A stretch of DNA of 64,000 bases, from contig UCLR01000005.1 of NCBI GenBank assembly GCA_900473415.1, forward strand, positions 1-64,000, in the 5' to 3' direction. The notes below the pieces were generated by a model. It saw only the letters and a list, made by a program, of their open reading frames with translations, was not told the DNA's origin and did no database searches. The stretch comes from Hyphomicrobiales bacterium (GTDB lineage Bacteria > Pseudomonadota > Alphaproteobacteria > Rhizobiales > Beijerinckiaceae). The position numbers and the translations under genes were made by a program. Position 1 is the stretch's first letter. Every line of letters starts with the position of its first letter. Positions 1 through 9,745 of this stretch are shown one piece after another.

Positions 1-54
1 GGAAAGCGCGAGATCCTGGTGGACAGCGTGAGCACGATGGACGCCGAGGACTAA
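1..54 (+). CDS. C-terminal end of an unidentified protein (partial)
   Basis: The first 17 codons of the window stay open and end in TAA at 52-54, giving a tail that finishes VSTMDAED. A strong hairpin follows within four bases, which supports this as a true gene end. Too little is visible to name the family. Confidence 0.5.
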   Translation, partial: GKREILVDSVSTMDAED

Positions 55-57
55 GCC

Positions 58-86
58 AGGCAGCCGGATGGGCCGGCTGCCTTCTT
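58..86 (+). terminator. Rho-independent-type terminator, probably serving both directions
   Basis: AGGCAGCCGG (58-67) pairs perfectly with CCGGCTGCCT (73-82) across a five-base loop and is followed by TCTT. It lies just after the stop codon at 52-54. The minus-strand autotransporter gene ends at 105, and a small CCCC/GGGG hairpin at 89-99 sits between, so the block probably separates convergent transcripts. Confidence 0.75.
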
Positions 87-104
87 AACCCCGTTGGGGC
101 GGCC

Positions 105-3100
105 TCAGAAGCTGACCTTGAGCTTTGCGGATCCGCCGATACGGCTTGCCGAACCTGCGAGCTCGCCATCGAGGCGGGCGCCGAGCGTCATCGCCGGGGT
201 GAGTCTGAGATCGAGCCCGGCGGTCAGCAGAGCGCTGTTGCGTGGTGCCTTGGCGCCCTCGGCGACGAAGCCGGAGCCGGCGATGCCGACGAAGGAGGCA
301 CCGACGCCGGCGTCGCGTTCGGCATAGTAGCCCCAGGCGGCCCGGACATAGCCGGTGACGGGAACAGCGCCGACCGCGCCCGCGAGATCGAGCTGCGCGC
401 CGAGCTCGGTGCGGGTCGTCCGGTCGCTGCGCCCGCGCACCGCCAAGGCTCCGCCCGCTGCCCCTGCCCAGTTGCCTTCAATGACATGGGGTGTGCTGAC
501 ATGGACGGACTGGATCGCGGCGAAGGGCGAGGCCGAGAAGCCGTTCATCTCATAGATCGGCAGGCTCGCCTGCAGGCGCCCGCTCCAGGCGTTCGCGCCA
601 TAGGAGGAGGAGAGGCTGCTGCCGAGTACCGGCACGGCGCGCTTGACCTCATTCTCAAGGCGGCCATAGGCGAGGGCCGCGCCGAGATTGAGCGCGCCGA
701 TCCGGGTGGTGCCGTAGAGACCGGCCTGGAAGACATCGGCCTCGGCCCGGCCGAGGCCGCCTGAGAGCGAGGCTCGCCCGCTGCCGTCGGAGACGGCGAA
801 GCCCGCCACGGTACCCGGCGCGATCCTGAGATCGGCGCCGACGGCGAGGTGGGCATCGTCGAGATCGCGGCGGGCCGAGCCGGTCCGGGCCTCGCCGTCG
901 GTCCGGCCAGTCGAACCGAAGGCTGCGCCCCAGACGCTGTAGGTCGGCGGATCGAGGAGGCTCGGCCGGGCCGGGCTGTCCGCGCCCTTGCGGATCGTGC
1001 CGGTGAAAGCGGCGGTGCCCGGCCCCGCCTGACGCCCTATTGCCGTCGGATCGAGCATCGCGCGCATGAACTGGTCCGAAGCCGTCGCGGCCAGGGCTTG
1101 GACACTGGCATGGACCTCGCCCGAAAGCTGGTTGATGGCACCCGGCAGGGCCGCTGCCGGCTGATTGTAGACGTTGAACAGCGACGAGAGGTCGGCGCCG
1201 CCCGCCATGGCGTGGTCGAGGGCTGAGGCCACGGCGAAGACGTTGCTGCTTGTATTGGCGCCGAGCGTCGGGGCGGTGGAACCGGAAGAGGACGGGCCCG
1301 CGGAGGGATCGGTGACGAGCGCGGCCGGCGCCAGCGTCAGCAGCACGTTGTTGGCGGTGTAGGTCACATTCGTGGTGACGCCGGCGCCGAAGCTGCCGGT
1401 CGTATCGACCGTCCCGAAAGTGCCGCTGCGTCCGCCCGCCGCCGAGAGCAGCGTATAAGGGCTGTTGAAGGTATAGGGGCCACCGAGCGGCACAAGGCGC
1501 AGCGTGCCGGCGAGCGAGGCCGCGCCGGTGACCTTGAGCAGGTCCGCGGTCGCGCCCTGGACCTCGGCGACATAGGTCGCGCCGCTGCCGGCGCGCATGT
1601 CCAGGTTGCCGTTGACCGTCAGCGTGCCGACGGAGTTGCCGGGCGATATGAAACCGCCCGTGCCGGGGGAGTTGATAAGCCCCATGAATACGTTGCCGAC
1701 CGTGCCGTTGCCCGCGAGGGTGCCACCGTCGCGGACGAACATGTCGCCGCCCAGCTTGCCGTTGACGATCAGTGTGCTGGTGTTGACGAACGCTTGTCCG
1801 GAGAAGCCACTGCTGTCGGCAGTGAGGATCGTCGTGCCGGCCACGCTGCTCACGCTGCCGTTACCGGAAATGACGGGCGCAAAGGTGTAGTTGTCGCTTG
1901 TATGGTTGAAGGCCAGAGCACCGGTTCCGTGATCGCCGACCTCGACCATCGCTGCCATCAGCTCGCCCGGCGCCGCGGTCGGTGCAAAGCCCATCGGGAA
2001 GGCCGGGCCGCCGCCGATATAAAGGGCTCCGTTGCTGCCCGACGAGCCGCCGAGATAGACCGTGCCCCCGCCCGACGGCCCGACCCAGATCGTGCTGTCG
2101 CTGAGCACGAGGCGGCCGTTTGCCGTGCCGCTGCCATTGTCGTTCTTGCCGACGATCAGGTCGCCGCCGACGGAAAGGGTACTGCGGTTCCACAGGGTGA
2201 CGACGCCGGTCACGCTCGTAGCCGTTGCTCCCGAGGCGAGCAGGCCCACCGTCATATCCCCGGCCACGTTCCATGAGCCGCCATCAATGAAGGTCTGCCA
2301 TTCCGAATTCGTGGCGCCGACGCCGGCGCCGACGATCGCGGTGTTGCTCGTCGTCACGCTGCCGCCGTTCTTGATAGACAAATACTGCGGCGTGGTGCTG
2401 ACTGTCAGGGCATCGCCGAGAACCAGGTCTTGGCTGGTGAGGCTGGAACCCAGCCCGTGCACGGAGACAGTGCCGTCGGCGACATTGATTCCCCCGCCCG
2501 ATGTCACGGCGCTGCCGTCCTTCACCGTCAGATACCCGTCCTGCAGGAAGATGCCGGCCGCAGACAGGCTCGACGCTGCGAGGACTTCGAGAATGCCCAC
2601 GCCCGTGGCACCGCCGATCACAACGCCGCCGGCGACACCGACATGACTGCCGTTCTGGACTGTCAGGCCGCCGTTCTGTGTGCTGCCGATCCAAACCGCG
2701 CCCGTGTTGTTCCATTGGGCACCGTTTTCGATGACCCCCATGCCGTTGCGCGTATCGCCGAAATAGGCGGATCCGCTGTTGTTCCAGATCGTGCCCGCGC
2801 CCGTCACGGTCATCCAGTTGGCGCCTGCTGCCGTGCCGGAGCCGACTCTCACGGTCGTGCTGGCGAACGTCCCGCCATCGACCGTCAGATTGCCGGAAGC
2901 GGCGTTGTCGCCGACGAAAAGGTTGTCCACGCTGGTACTGGTCGTAATCGTCTCCGGACCAGAGACGGTCTTGTCCGCCGCCAGAGCTGGCCCCGACGGC
3001 CCTGCCATCGCAAGCAGGGCGGCGGCCAGCACGGCGCGGGAGGCGGACGTCAAGCTTTGCCTGCGGAGCGCAGGCAGGACGAGGCTGGGCTGGCGGCGCG

Positions 3101-3107
3101 ATGTCAT
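105..3107 (-). CDS. Autotransporter (type V secretion) outer-membrane protein, intact copy
   Basis: A protein of 1000 residues from ATG 3107. Residues 1 to about 43 form a signal peptide ending GPALA. Residues about 45-640 are a Gly/Ser/Thr/Asn-rich passenger of repeated beta-helix-like units such as LTVQNGS and VVIGGATG. A linker follows, and the last 280 or so residues form an autotransporter beta-barrel ending KLKVSF with the C-terminal Phe typical of outer-membrane barrels. The protein should cross the inner membrane by Sec, insert the barrel and expose the passenger, perhaps as an adhesin. An in-frame ATG at 3155 would add 16 residues. I chose 3107 because its position after GGGGATTTC is conserved in the paralogue upstream (6555). 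The barrel and linker closely resemble that paralogue, while the passengers differ. Passenger function is unknown. Confidence 0.85.
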   Translation of the reverse strand: MTSRRQPSLVLPALRRQSLTSASRAVLAAALLAMAGPSGPALAADKTVSGPETITTSTSVDNLFVGDNAASGNLTVDGGTFASTTVRVGSGTAAGANWMTVTGAGTIWNNSGSAYFGDTRNGMGVIENGAQWNNTGAVWIGSTQNGGLTVQNGSHVGVAGGVVIGGATGVGILEVLAASSLSAAGIFLQDGYLTVKDGSAVTSGGGINVADGTVSVHGLGSSLTSQDLVLGDALTVSTTPQYLSIKNGGSVTTSNTAIVGAGVGATNSEWQTFIDGGSWNVAGDMTVGLLASGATATSVTGVVTLWNRSTLSVGGDLIVGKNDNGSGTANGRLVLSDSTIWVGPSGGGTVYLGGSSGSNGALYIGGGPAFPMGFAPTAAPGELMAAMVEVGDHGTGALAFNHTSDNYTFAPVISGNGSVSSVAGTTILTADSSGFSGQAFVNTSTLIVNGKLGGDMFVRDGGTLAGNGTVGNVFMGLINSPGTGGFISPGNSVGTLTVNGNLDMRAGSGATYVAEVQGATADLLKVTGAASLAGTLRLVPLGGPYTFNSPYTLLSAAGGRSGTFGTVDTTGSFGAGVTTNVTYTANNVLLTLAPAALVTDPSAGPSSSGSTAPTLGANTSSNVFAVASALDHAMAGGADLSSLFNVYNQPAAALPGAINQLSGEVHASVQALAATASDQFMRAMLDPTAIGRQAGPGTAAFTGTIRKGADSPARPSLLDPPTYSVWGAAFGSTGRTDGEARTGSARRDLDDAHLAVGADLRIAPGTVAGFAVSDGSGRASLSGGLGRAEADVFQAGLYGTTRIGALNLGAALAYGRLENEVKRAVPVLGSSLSSSYGANAWSGRLQASLPIYEMNGFSASPFAAIQSVHVSTPHVIEGNWAGAAGGALAVRGRSDRTTRTELGAQLDLAGAVGAVPVTGYVRAAWGYYAERDAGVGASFVGIAGSGFVAEGAKAPRNSALLTAGLDLRLTPAMTLGARLDGELAGSASRIGGSAKLKVSF

Positions 3108-3225
3108 GAAATCCCCAAGCATGCTGCGCCCGGATTCGGCGCGATCGAGGTTCATGCTTAGAAAGCCGCAATCATCCCGACTTGGGGGCCGCGACCTATC
3201 TGCTTGGGCAGGGCGACGTTTCGGC
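3108..3225 (-). promoter_or_regulatory. Structured 5' leader shared by both autotransporter genes (copy 1)
   Basis: On the coding strand the block runs from CCCCAAGTCGGGAT (complement of 3174-3187) to CTTGGGGATTTC just before ATG 3107. CCCCAAG and CTTGGGG (plus-strand arms 3181-3187 and 3113-3119) can pair, and the second arm contains the GGGG that would act as the ribosome-binding site. An inner hairpin GCGCC/GGCGC lies between them (about 3127-3143). A near-identical block precedes the second autotransporter at 6556-6680. A small upstream reading frame starting MN..RAESGR is present in both copies, but joins the gene in frame only here. Confidence 0.6.
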
Positions 3226-3304
3226 TCGCCCAAGGCTCGCCGGCCAAGCGAAGATCGGCGGGTGTTGCGCCGAAACGACAGCAGAAGCCGTGCCAAAACG
3301 CGAA

Positions 3305-3330
3305 AGATCGCCTGCATCGCAGACGATCTC
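3305..3330. promoter_or_regulatory. Imperfect palindrome upstream of the autotransporter leader
   Basis: GATCGCCTGC and GCAGACGATC flank a three-base centre (about 3307-3329) with one mismatch pair. It lies about 80 bases upstream of the leader block, between the two autotransporter genes, and could be an operator or part of the transcript start region. No matching copy was noticed upstream of the second gene. Confidence 0.3.
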
Positions 3331-3361
3331 TCCCATTTCAGCCGACTCCGGTGTAGCCCCC

Positions 3362-5103
3362 TCAGAAGCTGACCCTGAGCTGGGCGGTTCCACCGAGGCG
3401 CCGGGTGTTGGCGGAGAGTTCGCTGTCGAGGCGTGCGCCGAGCGACACCCGTTCGCTGACCTTGGCATCGACGCCGGCGGCCAGCAGCGCGCCGTCGCGG
3501 TCGGGCCTCGCGCCGGTGACCGTGAAGCTCGCGCCCGGCAGCGCCGCGAGGCCGGCGCTGATCTGCGCATCGCGCTGGAAGTAGTGCGCCCAGGCGGCGC
3601 GGACGAAGCCGGTGACCGGCACGCCGCCGAGGAGCGCCTGCGTATCGAGCTGCAGGCCGAGCTCCGAGCGGCTGGTCGCCTGGTCGTCGCTCGCGACGCC
3701 AAGTGCCGCGGCAGCGCCGCCCGCGATGCCGCGTTCGGCGAAGGCGGGGTTATGGACCCGGACCGCCTGCAAGGCTGCCAGCGGCGAGAAGCTCAGCCCG
3801 TTCCAGCTCAGCACCGCCGCGCTCGCCTGCAACCTGCCGCTCCAGGCGGTGCTGGCATAGTCGCTGGTCAGGGAGTTGCCGAGCACCGGCACCGCGCGGC
3901 TGACATCGTTGTCGAGCCTGGCGTAGCCGCCGGCGGCGGAGAGGTTGAGCCCCCCGATCTTGGTCATGCCGTAGAGGCCGGCCTGGAAGACGTCGGTCTC
4001 GACCTTGCCGAGCCCGCCCGCGAGCGAGGCGCGGGCCTTGCCGATCGAGGCCGCAGCACCCACCACCGTATCCGGCAGGAGGCGGAGATCGGCGCCGACG
4101 GCCAGATGGGCATCGTCGAGGCTGCGCCGGGCGGAGCCGACCACGGCATCGCCCTCCGTGCGGCTGGCCGCGCCGAAAGTCGCGCCCCAGAGCGCAAAGC
4201 GCGGCTGGTCGAGCAGGCTGTGCTTTGCGGACAGATCGTGGCCCTTGCTCAGGCGGCTGGAGAAGGCGGCAGTGCCGGGCGCTGGGGCCGCGGAGCCGAG
4301 CCGACCCGGCAGCGCGCCGTCGAGCATGGTGCCGAGGAAGGAACCGGCCACGGCGTTGCCGATGGCGCCGGTGGCGGTATGCACTTCGCCGGAGAGCTGG
4401 TTGACGGCACCGGGGATGGCGGCGGCCGGTTGATTGTAGAGCGCGAACAGCGGCGAGGCATCGGCGCCGCTAGCCACCGCCCGGTCGATTCCTGACGCGA
4501 CAGCGAGGGCGTTCGCGGGAGCCGTCACGCCCAGCGAGGACGGGCCGACGATCGGTGCCAGCGAGCCGGCCGTCAGCGTCAGCAGCACGTCGTTGGCGGT
4601 GTAGCTGAGGCTGGTCGCGACGCCGGCACCGAAAGAGCCGGTCGTGTCGACCGTGCCGAAGGTGCCGCTGCGCCCGCCCGCTGCCGAAAGCAGGGTGTAG
4701 GGGCTGTTGAAGCTGTAGGCGCCGCCGAGCGGCACGAGCCGCAGGGTGCCGGCGAGGCTTGCCGTGCCGCCGACATTGACGCGGTCGGCCACCGCCCCTT
4801 GCACCTCGGCGACATAGGTCGAGCCGGCGCCGAGCGTCAGGTTGCCGGCGACCGTCAGCGTACCGGGCGAGTTGCCAGGCGACAGCGTGCCATTCACCGT
4901 GAGCGCCCCGACCTTGCCGCTGCCGCCGAGCGTGCCGCCCACCCCGACCGTGACGATCGAGTTCTCCAGCGAGCCGTTCACCACCAGCGTGCCGCCGGAA
5001 ATGGAGGTCGGGCCAGTGAACCCCGTGTTGCTGCCGGTCAGGATCGTCCTGCCTGCGATCTGGTTGATCGTGCCGGCGCCCGTGACGGTGGGAGCGAAGA
5101 TAT
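3362..5103 (-). pseudogene. Autotransporter, second copy: C-terminal passenger and beta-barrel part after a frameshift
   Basis: This is the downstream part of a gene that starts at 6555. Read in the frame of its stop, the sequence resumes at about 5103 with IFAPTVTGAGTINQ, which aligns with TFAPVISGNGSVSS of the intact paralogue. The first internal ATG is at 4984, giving a 540-residue fragment with no signal peptide. It holds the linker (LAGTLRLVPLGG, SPYTLLSAAGGRSGTFG, both also in the paralogue) and a full barrel ending AQLRVSF. Without its N-terminus it cannot be exported. The break is best explained by loss of one base near 5103, so it is either a recent pseudogene or a sequencing error. 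Confidence 0.75.
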
Positions 5104-6555
5104 GCTGCTGTCGGTATGGTTGAAGTTGATCGTGCCGGTGCCGGCGCCGAAGGCGATGCCAGTCGCGGCAGCGACCGTGCCCGCGGCCGCGGCCGGGCTG
5201 GCTGCCGCCGCGCCGATATTGAGCGTTCCGATCGAGCCAGCGTCCAGGGCGATGTTCAGGATGCCGGCCGCGGTCACTGCGCCGCCATTCGAGACGGTCA
5301 GGCTGCCCGTGCCGCTATTGCCGACATGGATGTCGGACGAGCCCGCGACCAGCGTCGAGCCCACCCCGTCGACCGTCACCGCGCCTGTGCTGCCGGCCGA
5401 GTGGCCGATGCTCACGTCGTAGGCATGCGCGACGCCGCCGGCCAGCACGTTCAATGTACCGCTGGCCCCGGTGGCGCCGCCAAGCAGCAGCGTGCCGGAG
5501 GCATCCAGCATGGAGCCGGGACCGGTCACGGTCACGATGCCGGTGCCCGCGCTGCCGCCGCCACCGATATAGTGGTTCCCGCCGCCGGTGGTCTCGACCC
5601 GGCCGCCATTCGCGATTGTCATCTCGCCATAGCCGGCATAGCCCATGGCGAAGCCCGAGACGCTCAAGGTGGAGACGTCCGGACCATTCGTCCCGCTGAC
5701 CACCACCTGCCCTTGTCCGCTCAGGCTCGGATCGTTGCCCGCGATCAGCGTGCTGCTCAGCGTCGCATGGGCGCCATTCAGGACCTGGAGGCCGCCATGA
5801 CCCTGGGCGCCCAGGACCATGCTCGTGCCGTCGAGCGTGGAGCCGGCATCCCTGACCACCACCTGGCCGTTACCGCCCGTACTGTTGCCCGCGCTCAGCG
5901 CGCTGTTCAGGGTCGCATGGGCGCCGTTCAGGATCTCCAGGGTGCCCGTTCCCGCCTGGCCCACGATCAAAGTTCCGACGGCGGCCCCGACGGTGAGCAC
6001 GGAACCGGCGTCCTTGATTCTCAGGAGGCCGTTGCCATCGGAATTCACGCCGATCGAGGCCGCCCCGTTCAGGTTGAGCACGCCGCCGGTATCGACATAA
6101 ATGTTGCCGGAGTTGAGCGGCCCGCCGATGCCCAGGCTGAGCGTGTTGAGCGTGGCCGTGCCGCCGCCCCTGACGGCGATGTTGCCCAATGTCGCATTGC
6201 CGTCGGCCATGCGCGTGTCGCCGGTGACCGTCAGGCTGTCATAAACGACCAGCGTGCCGACCGTATTGGCGCTGGCGCCCAGTCGCAGGCCGGAGACGGT
6301 CACCGGCCCCGCGAGCCAGGGCTGGAAGGTGGGGAGGACGCCGGCAGGCCATTCGATACGGGCAACGTCGGCGGCCGTCGGCGCGGTGCCTCCGAGCCAG
6401 TTCGTGCCCGTCGCCCAGTCGTGTGAGGCCGCGGCCTGATCCCAGTAAATGTCCGCCGCCATGGCAGGCGCTGCGACCAGCGCGGTCGTCGTGAGCAGGG
6501 CAGCAAGCAGCTTCCCGGTACCGGGCAGCGAAGCGGGTCGACGGTGACGAGCCAT
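5038..6555 (-). pseudogene. Autotransporter, second copy: signal peptide and N-terminal passenger, truncated by a frameshift
   Basis: From ATG 6555, residues 1 to about 33 form a signal peptide (LLAALLTTTALVAAPAMA), followed by a repetitive Gly/Ala/Thr-rich passenger with units such as LTVSNGGAVTAAG and LEILNGAHATLNS. The frame runs correctly through INFNHTDSS and then enters about 20 unrelated residues ending RSTRSQAGRS. The paralogue continues FNHT...FAPVISG at the same point, and the matching sequence is present in the next frame, so the gene is shifted at about 5103. Intact, it would be about 1060 residues. The start is supported by the conserved leader and GGGGATTTC before the ATG. Confidence 0.75.
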
Positions 6556-6680
6556 GAAATCCCCAAGCCATGCCGCGCCCAGATTCGGCGCGTTTGGGGT
6601 TCATGCTTAGGAACCGACCCTCATCCCGACTTGGGGTGCGAGACCGTCCGGCTTGGGCCGAGCGACGTTTTCGCTGCGGG
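6556..6680 (-). promoter_or_regulatory. Structured 5' leader shared by both autotransporter genes (copy 2)
   Basis: It has the same order as copy 1. CCCCAAG (plus-strand arm 6630-6636) can pair with CTTGGGG (arm 6561-6567) next to the start codon, with an inner GCGCC/GGCGC hairpin between. Similarity to copy 1 extends upstream through CTTGGGC and GCGACGTTT. Here the small MN..RAESGR frame is out of frame with the autotransporter, so the DNA or RNA sequence rather than a fused peptide appears to be conserved. Confidence 0.6.
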
Positions 6681-6764
6681 AAACCGGCCGGCAGTGCGAA
6701 TGCCGGACGGTGTTGCATCGGAGTGACGCCGGGTGCCGCGTGTCGCCGGACACGCGCCAACAGT

Positions 6765-6785
6765 CAGGCCAGGCGGCCTGGCCTG
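6765..6785 (-). terminator. Hairpin terminator after the peptide ABC transporter operon
   Basis: CAGGCCAGG and CCTGGCCTG form a perfect nine-base stem around a three-base loop. It begins one base after the stop codon of the ATPase gene ending at 6787. There is no T-run, so the call rests on stem strength and position. Confidence 0.55.
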
Positions 6786-6786
6786 C

Positions 6787-7767
6787 TCACGCTGCCTTGG
6801 CCAGGAAATCCTCGGCGTAGTGGCAGGCGACGAGGCGCCCGTCGACCTCGCGCTTCTCCGGGCGCTCGGCGCGGCAGCGATCGGTCACGAAGGGGCAGCG
6901 CGTCGAGAACACGCAACCCTTCGGCGGATTGAGCGGCGAGGGCAGTTCGCCGCGCAGCACGGTGCGCTCGCGCTTGGCCCCTTCGACGCGCGGCGTCGCG
7001 GCAAGCAGCGCCTGCGTATACGGATGCAGCGGCCGGGCGTAGATGCGCTCCTTCGGCCCGTGCTCGATGGCATTGCCGAGATACATCACCATCACGTCAT
7101 GGGCGATGTGCCGGACCACGCTGAGGTCGTGCGAGATAAAGAGATAGGCGAGCTTGAGCTCGTCCTGCAGGTCGGCGAGCAGGTTGAGCACCTGCGCCTG
7201 GATCGAGATGTCGAGCGCCGAGACCGGCTCGTCGGCGACCACGACCTTGGGCGAGAGGATCAGCGCCCGCGCGATCGCGATGCGCTGGCGCTGGCCGCCC
7301 GAGAACATGTGCGGATAGCGGGCGTAGTGCTCGGGGCGCAGGCCGACCTTCGCCATCATGGCGCGGGCCTTCTCGGTGCGCTCGGCCTTGGAGAGCGTCG
7401 TGTTGATCAGCAGCGGCTCCTCGAGGATCGTGCCGATCTTCTTGCGCGGATTGAGCGAGCCATAGGGGTTCTGGAAGACGAACTGGACGGTCCGGCGCAG
7501 CCGCTTGCGCTCGCTTGCCGGAGGATTCACGGCATCGAGCCCGTCGAGCGTCAGGCCGCCCGAGGTCGGTGCCTCGATCAGCGTCGCCATGCGCGCCAGT
7601 GTGGACTTTCCGCAGCCGGATTCGCCGACGACCGCGAGCGTCTTCCCTGCCTCGACCGAGAACGACACCTTGTTCACGGCCTGGAGCTGCGCCGGCGCCT
7701 GGAACAGACCGCGCTTGACCGGATAGATCTGGGTCAGCTCGCGCGCTTCGATGACGGGGTTGCTCAT
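6787..7767 (-). CDS. dppF: Dipeptide/oligopeptide ABC transporter ATP-binding protein (DppF/OppF type)
   Basis: A 326-residue ABC ATPase that powers inner-membrane import of short peptides together with the neighbouring DppD-type subunit. Walker A is [10 protein letters not shown] (about residue 50), the signature is [15 protein letters not shown], Walker B is [12 protein letters not shown] and the switch His is in ISHDLSVV. The C-terminal oligopeptide-transporter extension is present, with the cysteine run [14 protein letters not shown]. Its ATG overlaps the stop of the upstream ATPase gene (ATGA), so translation is probably coupled. Last gene of the operon. The substrate cannot be told from the ATPase. 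Confidence 0.9.
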   Translation of the reverse strand: MSNPVIEARELTQIYPVKRGLFQAPAQLQAVNKVSFSVEAGKTLAVVGESGCGKSTLARMATLIEAPTSGGLTLDGLDAVNPPASERKRLRRTVQFVFQNPYGSLNPRKKIGTILEEPLLINTTLSKAERTEKARAMMAKVGLRPEHYARYPHMFSGGQRQRIAIARALILSPKVVVADEPVSALDISIQAQVLNLLADLQDELKLAYLFISHDLSVVRHIAHDVMVMYLGNAIEHGPKERIYARPLHPYTQALLAATPRVEGAKRERTVLRGELPSPLNPPKGCVFSTRCPFVTDRCRAERPEKREVDGRLVACHYAEDFLAKAA

Positions 7768-8786
7768 CGCGTCGCCTCCGTCGTCAGGCGCCCGTCGTCG
7801 CGAGCGCGGTCAGCGTCGCGGTTCGCATCGCCGAGAGGGTAGTGGCAGCGCACGCGGCCATCCATCCAGGGCCTGAGCTCCGGCTGGACGTTGCGGGAGT
7901 GCTCCGTCGCATAGGCACAGCGGGGGCTGAACAGACAGCCCTTCGGCCGGTCGTTCAGGCCCGGCACCATGCCGGGGATCGTGGCAAGCCGTGTCGCGTT
8001 CTCGCTGCGCTCCGGCAGGGCTGCGAGCAGGGCGGCGGAGTAGGGATGCTGCGGGTCGGCGAAGAGCGCGTCGACCTTGCGCTCCTCCATAATCTGCCCG
8101 GCATACATCACCATGATGCGCTGCGCCGTCTCTGCCACGACGCCCATGTTGTGGGTGATGAGCACGAGCGCCATGCCGCGCTCGCGCTGCAGCGACATCA
8201 GCAATTCGAGGATCTGCGCCTGGATGGTGACGTCGAGCGCCGTGGTCGGCTCGTCGGCGATCAGCAGGCGGGGATTGCAGGCGATCGCCATGGCGATCAT
8301 CACGCGCTGGTTCATGCCGCCGGAGAGCTGGTGCGGGAAGGCCTTGAGGCGGCTCTCGGCAGCCGGGATGCCGACCTGTTCCAAGAGCTCGATCGCGCGG
8401 CGCTTCGCCGCCTTGCGGTCCATGCCCTCATGCTTCCTCAGCGTCTCGGCGAGCTGGAAGCCGATCGTGAAGCACGGGTTCAGGCTGGTGCTCGGCTCCT
8501 GGAAGATCATCGCCACGTCCTTGCCGGTGAGCTGGCGGCGTTCGCGTGCGGACATGGTCAGGAGGTCGCGGCCGTCGAAGCGCAGTTTGTCGGCGCGGAC
8601 GCGGCCGGGATAGCCGACGAGGCCCATCAGCGCGAGCATGGTGACGCTCTTGCCGGAGCCGGATTCGCCGACCACGCCGAGCACCTCGCCCTCATCGAGG
8701 GTGAGGTCGATGCGGTCGACGGCGCGTAGCGTTCCCTGCGAGGTGGGGAATTCGACGCTGAGATTTTCGATTTCGAGCAAGGGCAT
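7764..8786 (-). CDS. dppD: Dipeptide/oligopeptide ABC transporter ATP-binding protein (DppD/OppD type)
   Basis: A 340-residue ABC ATPase, the partner of the DppF-type subunit. Walker A is [12 protein letters not shown] (about residue 40), the signature is [16 protein letters not shown], Walker B is [12 protein letters not shown], and the C-terminal oligo-HPY extension has [11 protein letters not shown]. The gene follows the DppC-type permease by four bases and overlaps the next gene by four. The last 20 or so residues are rich in Arg and Asp and look like a non-conserved tail. Confidence 0.9.
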   Translation of the reverse strand: MPLLEIENLSVEFPTSQGTLRAVDRIDLTLDEGEVLGVVGESGSGKSVTMLALMGLVGYPGRVRADKLRFDGRDLLTMSARERRQLTGKDVAMIFQEPSTSLNPCFTIGFQLAETLRKHEGMDRKAAKRRAIELLEQVGIPAAESRLKAFPHQLSGGMNQRVMIAMAIACNPRLLIADEPTTALDVTIQAQILELLMSLQRERGMALVLITHNMGVVAETAQRIMVMYAGQIMEERKVDALFADPQHPYSAALLAALPERSENATRLATIPGMVPGLNDRPKGCLFSPRCAYATEHSRNVQPELRPWMDGRVRCHYPLGDANRDADRARDDGRLTTEATR

Positions 8787-8790
8787 GGGA

Positions 8791-9702
8791 TCAGCGCTTC
8801 AGCTTGGGGTCGAGCGCATCGCGCAGGCCGTCACCGAGAAGGTTGAAGGCGAGCACGGTGATGAGAATGGCGAGGCCCGGGAAGGTGACGACCCACCAGG
8901 CGCGCAGCACGAATTCGCGCGCATCGGCGAGCATCGTGCCCCATTCCGGGGTCGGGGGCTGAGCGCCGAGGCCGAGGAAGCCTAGCGCGGCGGCGTCGAG
9001 GATCGCAGTCGAGACGCCGAGCGTCGCCTGCACGATGAGCGGCGCGGCGCAGTTCGGCAGAATCTCCGAGAACATCAGCCGGACCGTCTGCGCCCCGCTG
9101 ACCCTGGCGGCGATCACGTAATCCTTGCTGGTCTCGGCGATGACGGCGGCCCGCGTGATGCGGACATAGTGCGGCAGCACGACGATGGCGACGGCGAGCA
9201 TCGCGTTCATTAGGCCGGGGCCCAGGATCGCGACGATGACGATCGCCAGCAGCAGGCTCGGCATCGTCATCAGGATGTCCATGAACCGCATGATCGCGAT
9301 ATCGGCGATGCCCTTGAAATAGCCCGCGATCAGGCCGAGCACGACGCCGACGACGATGGCGAGCGCGACGACGGCGATGCCGATGACGAGCGAGAGCCGC
9401 GCGCCGAAGATGAGGCGCGAGAGGATGTCGCGGCCGATCGCATCGGTGCCGAGCGGGTAGGAGAGCGAGCCGCCCTCCTGCCAGAACGGCGGCTTGAGGA
9501 AGACCGCGTTGTTGGTGAGGTCGGGATGATGCGGAGCGATCAGCGGCGCGAACAGGGCGCAGAGCAGCACCAGCGCGATGACGACGAGCCCGGCCACGGC
9601 GCCGCGATTGGCGCTGAAATAGTTCCAGAACTCCCGGGCCGGATGGGGCGGCGTGCCGCTCGGGGCGGCGACGGCGGGGACTTCGAGGGTTTCGGCGCTC
9701 AT
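8791..9702 (-). CDS. dppC: Peptide ABC transporter permease (DppC type)
   Basis: A 303-residue inner-membrane permease. One N-terminal membrane segment ([20 protein letters not shown]) is followed by the OppC-type sequence [20 protein letters not shown] and five more segments. The EAA-type loop that contacts the ATPase lies around [17 protein letters not shown] chose ATG 9702 (MSAETLEV), with GGAG upstream, over a TTG at 9726. It sits between the DppB-type permease and DppD, as is usual for this family. Confidence 0.88.
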   Translation of the reverse strand: MSAETLEVPAVAAPSGTPPHPAREFWNYFSANRGAVAGLVVIALVLLCALFAPLIAPHHPDLTNNAVFLKPPFWQEGGSLSYPLGTDAIGRDILSRLIFGARLSLVIGIAVVALAIVVGVVLGLIAGYFKGIADIAIMRFMDILMTMPSLLLAIVIVAILGPGLMNAMLAVAIVVLPHYVRITRAAVIAETSKDYVIAARVSGAQTVRLMFSEILPNCAAPLIVQATLGVSTAILDAAALGFLGLGAQPPTPEWGTMLADAREFVLRAWWVVTFPGLAILITVLAFNLLGDGLRDALDPKLKR

Positions 9703-9745
9703 GGACGAGGACTCCGGTGGGCGCAATGCGTGAACGGGCAGCAGG

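Noticed and set aside
3182-4495. A 437-codon plus-strand frame over the second autotransporter barrel
   Set aside because: It opposes a conserved beta-barrel coding region and has low-complexity Ala/Gly/Arg composition typical of antisense frames.
5085-5115. Phase variation as the cause of the autotransporter frameshift
   Set aside because: The site has only two AGC units and no homopolymer or long simple repeat, so slipped-strand switching is unlikely.
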